From Chloroflexota bacterium (lineage in GTDB: Bacteria; Chloroflexota; Dehalococcoidia; JACQGW01): a DNA stretch of 18,501 nt. This document shows positions 14,801 through 18,501 of this stretch, piece by piece; within the stretch, counting starts at the first letter, position 1; each line of letters starts with the position of its first letter. Under the pieces are notes generated by a model. The model was given only the letters and a program-made list of their open reading frames with translations. It did not search any database and had not been told where the DNA came from. Both the position numbers and the translations under genes were made by a program. Location: NCBI GenBank assembly GCA_016199325.1, contig JACQGW010000408.1, positions 1-18,501 of the forward strand, read 5' to 3'.

Positions 14801-16367
14801 TGATGGCCTCCGGGATCGAGAGCCCGACCGTGCCGGTCTGCTGGAAGAGCTTCAGCGCCTGCTCGATCTGGTCCGGGTGCAGCTCCACCCAGCGGCCGCG
14901 GATCTGGACCAGGGGCTGCTTGAGCCTGGCGAGCGCCTCGAACTCGGCGCGCGAGAGCGGCTCGCCGCCCAGCGAGAGCTGCCAGTCGAAGTTGACGAGA
15001 TTCTGCCAGGAGAAGGTCGCCGGGCCGGCAGCCTTTTCGCTCTTGCCCGTGAGCCTGGCCCGAACGCTGAGCTTCGCCTCTAGTCCCGGCACCAGGACGC
15101 CGAAGCCGCTCGCCTTGAGGAGCAGCGACGCCTCGCGCAGGAAGCCCAGCGCCTCCGCGGCCGTCAGCGCGGACGCCTCTGGCCGGGCCGTGCGCAGGCT
15201 GGCCTCGATCGGCGGGAACAGTTGCGAGGCGCGCCCGAGCCCGGCCAGCAGGCGCTCCTGCGGCTCGTCGAACTTCCGATTCAGGAACCGCCCGGTGGCG
15301 CCACGCTGGCGCCAGACCTCGGACGCCGGGACGAGCAGGCTGGGGTCGTCGGTGGCCTGCAGGAGGTACTGGAGCCGCCAGTCACGCGCGTGGGCGCTTG
15401 GCGCGACGATCCCCGCGTCCGGCGGGACGGCGTCCGGCGGATCCAGGCGGAAGCAGACCCGGAAGGTGTCCGGACCGGCGCCCCGGCCATCGGACGGTTC
15501 GGCCCAGGTGCGATACTGGTCGAAGAACCGGGTGAGCTCGGCCTCACTCGCCCGGACCAGCGGGTCGCCGCGCAGGGCCTCCAGCCACGCATCGCCGAGC
15601 GAGCCGGCGGCCTTCGTCCGGCGCCCCCCTTTCCCTTTCGGCGGAGACGAGAGCGCCTGCCCGGCCGCTCTGGCTGCAGCGTCGACGGCTGCCGCAAGGA
15701 AGCCGGTCAGGAGCTCCCGCGGCGGCGGCGTGCGGCCGCCGTCGGCCCACGACAGTGCCCGACAGACCGGCGGCATGGACCGCACGAGGGCGCCAAGTCG
15801 CTCGGCGTCGGCGTCCTCGTCGAAGAGGGGCCGCCATCGGGCCACGTAGACGTCGCCCGCGTTCTCGATCGCCGGAAGCAGCCGCTGGCGGTAGAGCAGC
15901 CCCAGCGCGAACCGCGCCGCAATGACCCAGTAGCGCAGGTCGTCGCCGAGGCTGGCCCCCGGCGGCAGGGCTTCGTCGGTGAGCGCCGGGAGCAGCGTTG
16001 GGGCGACCGCCGGTGGGCAAGCCAGCGCCTCGACGGTCCACGGCGACAGGACCGGTGGTTCGCCGCCGGCGGCCCCGTCGACCGCCAGCTCGGGTGAGGG
16101 CAGCGGCAAGCCGCCGGCGCTCGGCAGCCGAGCCACCAGCGTCCGCGGCTCCAACTCCGGGACACCCCCGCCCTCCGGCAGCGCCGCCACGACGGCCTGC
16201 AACTGCCCGACCGTCGCGGCGAACGGATGCGGCTGCGCGACGGCCGGCGCGCGCGTCCGCCGCCGGCCTCTTGGCCGGTCAGTCTGCGTGTTCTCCCCCC
16301 AGACGACGAACCGAGCGACAACCTCGCCCTGGGCGGGCACCCAGGACCCATGCAGTACGAGCACCAC
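11802..16367 (-). CDS. SNF2-family DEAD/DEAH-like ATPase (helicase) interrupted by an intein
   Basis: A large SNF2/RapA-like DNA translocase. From GTG 16367 it has 1521 residues, of which 1053 remain after removal of the 468-residue intein. An N-terminal region of about 560 residues, typical of bacterial SNF2 proteins next to SWIM genes, precedes the ATPase. Motifs: I DDMGLGK/T (split by the intein), Ia LLICPTSVVGNWQREL, II VILDEAQNVKN, III ALTGTPVENRLSDLW, V IKAGGTGLNLT and VI NQATDRAFRIGQ. The frame is open to a TTG at 16436, but AGGTGA lies just upstream of two adjacent GTGs (16367, 16364) that start the conserved VLHGSW segment, so I prefer those. A TACAAT box at 16463-16458 is a weak promoter candidate. 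It is followed at once by the SWIM gene. The product is likely to act in chromosome or repair biology or in defence; the exact role is unknown. Confidence 0.93.
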   Translation of the reverse strand: MVLVLHGSWVPAQGEVVARFVVWGENTQTDRPRGRRRTRAPAVAQPHPFAATVGQLQAVVAALPEGGGVPELEPRTLVARLPSAGGLPLPSPELAVDGAAGGEPPVLSPWTVEALACPPAVAPTLLPALTDEALPPGASLGDDLRYWVIAARFALGLLYRQRLLPAIENAGDVYVARWRPLFDEDADAERLGALVRSMPPVCRALSWADGGRTPPPRELLTGFLAAAVDAAARAAGQALSSPPKGKGGRRTKAAGSLGDAWLEALRGDPLVRASEAELTRFFDQYRTWAEPSDGRGAGPDTFRVCFRLDPPDAVPPDAGIVAPSAHARDWRLQYLLQATDDPSLLVPASEVWRQRGATGRFLNRKFDEPQERLLAGLGRASQLFPPIEASLRTARPEASALTAAEALGFLREASLLLKASGFGVLVPGLEAKLSVRARLTGKSEKAAGPATFSWQNLVNFDWQLSLGGEPLSRAEFEALARLKQPLVQIRGRWVELHPDQIEQALKLFQQTGTVGLSIPEAIKLALAPNGDLGLPIAEVVTEGWIDDLIRELRGGGRRERVAEPPGFVGQLRAYQKVGVSWMASLRRYGLGACLADDMGLGKCLSPDAPVFVNGTIMRAEDIWTRFAASAISDGEGEWALPTARLVTNALAEDDGSHRAVPAPISRLYRQQIRERLRRVTLDDGSEVLITRRHKLLGPAGWTNTIQPGDFVCVPSRLVWDGRPVDPDLVTLLAWQIAEGNELPSGELVITQSDTRVLERVRECALAFGARLGLRLNNPRVYCGQALRAGYLRINSVAYRHYLEGIGYPWGSRSAGKRIPDAVVAGDDETVRRFLREFFSAEGSVSKSMRLVGLTTASPWLIRQLSTMLRRFGVWLRISARQKCAANGARVRRTYYLGLIGGPSLRRFSQEVGFSNPDKQRDLEETCRVHCNTNTEGVPASDLLIDAYRATRLPMRHFGAGSVYFTGTQQPSRERAVTVVESLDRMLSDEAWAAYSSRLRSKWTRPVSAAYGAIEEGYLRDIRDSLATRVAREAFYARVTAVEEVDYEGWVYDFEVADHHNFVAGGMFCHNTIQVIALLLDQGRDRPAASGSPDPRPPTLLICPTSVVGNWQRELARFAPSLRVLVHHGVGRVKEDLAAEAARYDVVISTYALLHRDEAELAGVEWGNVILDEAQNVKNASTKAAQAARRLRAGWRAALTGTPVENRLSDLWSIFQFLNPGYLGSAEAFRKHFAIPIERVGDTTATTRLKSLVAPFILRRVKTDRSIIADLPEKNEMKVFCTLSREQATLYEAVVQDSIRQIEESEGVQRRGLILATLTKLKQVCDHPALFLHDRSELAGRSGKLARLGEMLEEVVTVGDRALIFTQYSEMGKLLKEHLGNTLGRDVLFLHGGTPAAERDRLVARFQAEGRGPQLFILSIKAGGTGLNLTRANHVFHFDRWWNPAVENQATDRAFRIGQRRDVQVHKFICAGTFEETIDQLIERKVGLAAAIVGAGESWITEMSTADLRDLFALRRDAVREE
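13158..14561 (-). mobile_element. Intein with LAGLIDADG homing endonuclease in SNF2 Walker A
   Basis: An in-frame 468-codon insertion that splits the ATP-binding loop between Lys and Thr (DDMGLGK, then intein, then TIQ). All class 1 splicing parts are present: Cys1 (block A, CLSPDAPVFVNG), block B ITRRHKLL (Thr88, His91), block F YDFEVADHHNFVAGG and block G MFCHN (His467, Asn468), with Thr as +1 residue. The centre has the endonuclease: block C LVTLLAWQIAEGN (acid Glu136), block D KRIPDAV and block E FLREFFSAEGSV (acid Glu239). Both catalytic acids are Glu rather than Asp, an accepted variant, so cutting activity is possible. The intein's codons end in A/T more often than those of the flanking helicase, suggesting separate ancestry. 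Eight cysteines are present, one (Cys466) right before the terminal His-Asn. Confidence 0.95.
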
Positions 16368-16507
16368 GCGCTCACCTGTGGTTGTGGTATGGAACCGGGT
16401 TCTCTCAGGAAGCCGGCGTCCCAAGGATGCCGGCAAGGTTATGTCCAGATGACTCTAATTGTACCGCTATCCGGGGCCAAATACCATTCGCAAAGCCATC
16501 GTGGCAG

Positions 16508-16615
16508 TCAGCGGTGCTCGCCTGGCTCTCGCCGCTCCGCTCGTTCGCCCTCTACAGCCACGCCGTGTGCGACGTCGAGGAGCAGTCTCAGCCTGTGGAA
16601 GGATCGGCCACCTGA
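16508..16615 (+). pseudogene. 3'-end relic of a second MFS transporter gene
   Basis: The plus frame reads SAVLAWLSPLRSFALYSHAV and 15 more residues before TGA. It matches the end of the intact MFS protein in this window (SAMLAWLSPLRSFEVFSHTV, 18351-18410) at about 16 of the first 20 residues. The DNA is similar too. There is no open frame for the rest of a transporter upstream, which is instead the start of the SNF2 gene on the other strand. An AIVAVS stretch in another frame just before it may be a further frameshifted piece. Confidence 0.75.
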
Positions 16616-16680
16616 TCGCCCTTAGCTCCGACCAGAAGTGGCGTCTGGCCGCCGTGCTGAGGATTGAGATAATACCGCCT

Positions 16681-16702
16681 GACATGGCAGACATGGTAGA
16701 AT
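16681..16702 (+). promoter_or_regulatory. -10 box and tandem 9-bp repeat for AbrB gene, leaderless start
   Basis: TAGAAT (16697-16702) ends seven bases before the ATG at 16710, so the transcript would begin at or within a base or two of the start codon. No ribosome-binding site is present, which supports leaderless translation. GACATGGCA (16681-16689) and GACATGGTA (16690-16698) form a tandem repeat overlapping the -10 and may be the autoregulatory operator. Confidence 0.55.
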
Positions 16703-16709
16703 CAATGCC

Positions 16710-16973
16710 ATGAAGACTACCATCGACGCTGCCGGCCGGCTGGTGATCCCCAAGGCGATCCGCCACCAGGCCGGGCTTCGGCCCGGGGTGCCGCTGGAGG
16801 TGTGCTGGCGCGAGGGTCGGATCGAAATCGAGCCCGCGGCGCTGCCGATACGGCTGGTACGGAAGGGTCGCCTGCTGGTCGCTGTTCCAAAGAGGGACGT
16901 CGAGCAACTCACCGCCGAGGCGGTAGCAGAGACCCGCCAGACGCTCATGGACGAGCGTGGCCCCCGGCCGTAG
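16710..16973 (+). CDS. AbrB/MazE-type (SpoVT-AbrB) antitoxin or regulator
   Basis: An 87-residue protein. The N-terminal swapped-hairpin DNA-binding domain is clear: MKTTIDAAGRLVIPKAIRHQAGLRPGVPLEV (residues 1-31), followed by WREGRIEIEPAALPIRLVRKGRLLVAVP (about 33-60). The helical C-terminus would bind a toxin. Such proteins usually pair with a PIN-domain VapC toxin encoded immediately downstream; here only a C-terminal PIN relic remains (16981-17079), so this is an orphan antitoxin. The start at 16710 is set by the AbrB signature and the -10 box seven bases upstream, with no Shine-Dalgarno site. Confidence 0.88.
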   Translation: MKTTIDAAGRLVIPKAIRHQAGLRPGVPLEVCWREGRIEIEPAALPIRLVRKGRLLVAVPKRDVEQLTAEAVAETRQTLMDERGPRP

Positions 16974-16980
16974 CTCCTGA

Positions 16981-17079
16981 TGCCCCGCTTCCTCCGGGGC
17001 CGACATGCTCCTCACCTTCAACGAACGGCAGTTCCGATCGCTCGCCATCCTGGGAATCACGATTGTCGTTCCAGTCTGA
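16981..17079 (+). pseudogene. C-terminal relic of a PIN-domain (VapC-like) toxin
   Basis: After a stop at 16978 the plus frame reads a short segment ending GADMLLTFNERQFRSL, then AILGITIVVPV and TGA. The pattern of (A)D..LTFNxRxF followed by GI.V..P is the usual end of VapC PIN nucleases, which cleave RNA. The N-terminal two thirds, with the catalytic acids, is missing. It lies seven bases after the AbrB-type stop, exactly where the toxin gene is expected. The result is probably an inactivated toxin with a surviving antitoxin. Confidence 0.65.
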
Positions 17080-17092
17080 TGGTGCGTGCGTG

Positions 17093-17121
17093 TCGACAAA
17101 CCGGAACCTATGCTGTATGCT
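17093..17121 (+). promoter_or_regulatory. sigma70-like promoter for the MFS gene
   Basis: TCGACA (17093-17098, five of six to consensus), a 17-nt spacer and TATGCT (17116-17121). A second TATGCT lies at 17109-17114, giving a TATGCTG direct repeat. The predicted start (about 17128) leaves a leader of about 29 nt before the ATG at 17157. Confidence 0.6.
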
Positions 17122-17156
17122 GATAACCCGAATTGCAGATGAGTAACAGGGGCACG

Positions 17157-18458
17157 ATGGCGAAGACGCAGGCCGGCAAGACCGCAGGGCCGTCGCTCTG
17201 GCGGGACCGGGACTTCCTCAACCTCTGGCTGGCCCAGTTCACCTCGAGCCTCGTCATGGGCGTGACCACCATCGCCCTGCCCTGGCTCGTCCTCGACCTG
17301 ACCGGATCGCCGGCCCAGACGGCGCTGATGACGACCTTCCTGAGCCTGCCGTACTTCATCCTCTCGATCCCCGCCGGTGCATTGGCCGACCGCTTCAACC
17401 GCCGGAGCCTCATGCTGAGCAGCATGTTCCTCCGCGGCGTCGTCTTCGCCACGATTCCGCTGGCGGCGCTCGTCGCGCCGCCCAACCTGATCCACCTCTA
17501 CGTCGCCGCTGCGGTGACCGGCGCGCTCCGCGCGGTGTTCGACGGCGCCAACTTCGGCGCGCTGCTCAACGTCGTCGGGCGCGAGCGGCTGGCCGACGCC
17601 AACTCGAAGCTGAGCGCCAGCTTCAGCGTTTCGACCCTCATCGGACCCCAGGTCGCCGGCATCCTGATCGCCAGCGTAGGGGCCGCCATGACACTCTCGG
17701 TGACGGCCATCGGCAACTTCTTCTCCTACGCCAACATCCGGGCCATCCGGCGGCCGTTCTCCACCGGGGCGTCCGACGCGACCGATCGGAAGGAGTGGCG
17801 CTTCTGGGACGACATCAAGGAGGGCGCCCGGTTCGTCTGGCAGACGCGCCTCATCCGCATTCTGACGCTGCTGGGCTTTGGCAACGGGCTGACCGGCGGC
17901 GGCATCCACGGTCTGCTCGTCGTCTTCGCCCGCCAGGGCCTCGGCCTGCGTGAGCAGGAGACCGGCCTCATCTTTGCCGCCGGGGGCGTCGGCGCGATCG
18001 CCGCGATGCTCCTGCTGCCGCGGCTGCTCCAGCGCTATCCGGTCGTCCGGCTGACCCTCTGGGGGCTGACCCTCAACGCCATCCTGATCTGGCCCTTCCT
18101 GCTGGCGCCCAACTTCGCCGCCGCGCTCGTCGCCTACGCCCTCTGGCAGGGTACCTTCAACCTGATCCTCATCAACGGCCTGACGATCCGGCAGCAACTG
18201 ACCCCGGACCGGCTCCAGGGGCGGGTGAACACCGTCGGCCGGGCGATCGCCTCCGGCGGCATGCCCCTCGGCGCCGCCATCGGCGGCCTCCTGGCCGAAT
18301 GGCTCGGTATCCGGGCCGCCTACGGCATCCTGGCGCTCGGCGTTGCGACGAGCGCGATGCTCGCCTGGCTTTCGCCCCTCCGCTCCTTCGAGGTGTTCAG
18401 CCACACCGTCGCCGAGTCCGGCACCAGGCCGGAGCCGCCGCCCCGTCCGGCGACCTAG
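17157..18458 (+). CDS. MFS transporter (EntS-like MFS_3 exporter family)
   Basis: A 433-residue inner-membrane transporter of the major facilitator superfamily with about twelve hydrophobic segments. It starts with WRDRDFLNLWLAQFTSSLVMGVTTIALPWLVLDLTGS, the usual first helix region of MFS_3 drug/siderophore exporters. The loop 2-3 motif A is present (GALADRFNRRSLML). The middle loop (about 200-225) is charged. The C-terminal tail is hydrophilic and Pro-rich. The start is ATG at 17157 with AGGGG four bases upstream; in-frame ATG 17139 and TTG 17133 lie upstream without a ribosome-binding site. A relic of a related gene's 3' end lies at 16508-16615. The substrate is unknown. Confidence 0.9.
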   Translation: MAKTQAGKTAGPSLWRDRDFLNLWLAQFTSSLVMGVTTIALPWLVLDLTGSPAQTALMTTFLSLPYFILSIPAGALADRFNRRSLMLSSMFLRGVVFATIPLAALVAPPNLIHLYVAAAVTGALRAVFDGANFGALLNVVGRERLADANSKLSASFSVSTLIGPQVAGILIASVGAAMTLSVTAIGNFFSYANIRAIRRPFSTGASDATDRKEWRFWDDIKEGARFVWQTRLIRILTLLGFGNGLTGGGIHGLLVVFARQGLGLREQETGLIFAAGGVGAIAAMLLLPRLLQRYPVVRLTLWGLTLNAILIWPFLLAPNFAAALVAYALWQGTFNLILINGLTIRQQLTPDRLQGRVNTVGRAIASGGMPLGAAIGGLLAEWLGIRAAYGILALGVATSAMLAWLSPLRSFEVFSHTVAESGTRPEPPPRPAT

Positions 18459-18461
18459 CGT

Positions 18462-18487
18462 GGGGGCCAGGGGTCGGGGGACAGGGG
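18462..18487 (+). other. G-quadruplex-forming motif after the MFS gene
   Basis: Four G-runs of 5, 4, 5 and 4 (18462-18466, 18470-18473, 18476-18480, 18484-18487) are separated by loops of 2-3 nt. This satisfies the usual G4 pattern with three or more tetrads. It begins three bases past the MFS stop, on the coding strand, so it would be in the mRNA. It may belong to a GGGGTCGGGGG-type repeat that continues past the window. Confidence 0.55.
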
Positions 18488-18501
18488 CCGGAACCGGAGG
18501 C

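Larger units (their letters stand above)
16437..16709. other. Divergent spacer, mostly relic sequence
   Basis: Spacer between the SNF2 and AbrB-type genes. It contains the MFS relic (16508-16615), the weak SNF2 -10 box on the minus strand (16458-16463) and, at the right end, the AbrB promoter. No intact gene is supported. Confidence 0.5.

Noticed and set aside
16467..18404. A 645-codon minus-strand open frame opposite the MFS gene
   Set aside because: It is the mirror of a GC-rich coding frame: low-complexity Gly/Glu/Arg/Asp-rich translation, no domain, and it would also run antisense to the AbrB gene. The MFS frame has clear family signatures.

Overview
The window is GC-rich bacterial DNA with mostly GUG/AUG starts, good Shine-Dalgarno sites and several sigma70-like promoters. 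It also carries CACYCAT-type heptamer tandem repeats and hairpin repeats of the 'GTCAT..TGAGCCGCAGCGAAG' kind. This mix, together with a PQQ-type sugar dehydrogenase lipoprotein, a Uma2 protein, NarL-type two-component genes and a SNF2/SWIM pair, fits the Chloroflexota (Thermomicrobia/Sphaerobacter-like). That assignment is inference, because no rRNA or other taxonomic marker is present.

Layout. 1-1857 (minus): a glucose/sorbosone dehydrogenase lipoprotein, preceded by a ribbon-helix-helix protein gene, with an AT-rich 12-bp-arm palindrome between them and a heptamer repeat over the dehydrogenase stop codon. 1858-2499: non-coding, with a 169-bp element bounded by perfect 32-bp inverted repeats. 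2500-4409 (plus): a SAM methyltransferase translationally overlapped (GTGA) with a complete tyrosine recombinase. 4445-4993 (minus): a Uma2 family nuclease-like protein with a 29-bp-arm hairpin repeat upstream. 5181-5694 (minus): a near-consensus promoter followed by a chain of very short ORFs of unknown function. 5823-9140 (minus): a histidine kinase and an overlapping LuxR-type response regulator, then a type 1 copper lipoprotein whose promoter has an 18-bp palindrome about 80 bp upstream of the predicted transcription start. 9444-10934 (plus): a DUF123/GIY-YIG protein and a divergent M19 dipeptidase lacking several metal ligands. 10931-16367 (minus): a SNF2 ATPase and a SWIM zinc-finger partner. 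16508-18458 (plus): a relic of an MFS gene 3' end, an orphan AbrB-type antitoxin with a leaderless-looking promoter, a relic of a PIN (VapC-like) toxin, then an intact MFS exporter.

The most striking item is a complete 468-residue intein with a LAGLIDADG-type homing endonuclease in the SNF2 ATPase, inserted exactly between Lys and Thr of the Walker A motif (DDMGLGK / TIQ). The unspliced protein therefore has a split ATP site, and splicing is needed to make the helicase. Around it the window shows considerable gene decay (MFS, PIN and possibly cupredoxin tail relics) and repeat insertion, consistent with an accessory, rearranged region.
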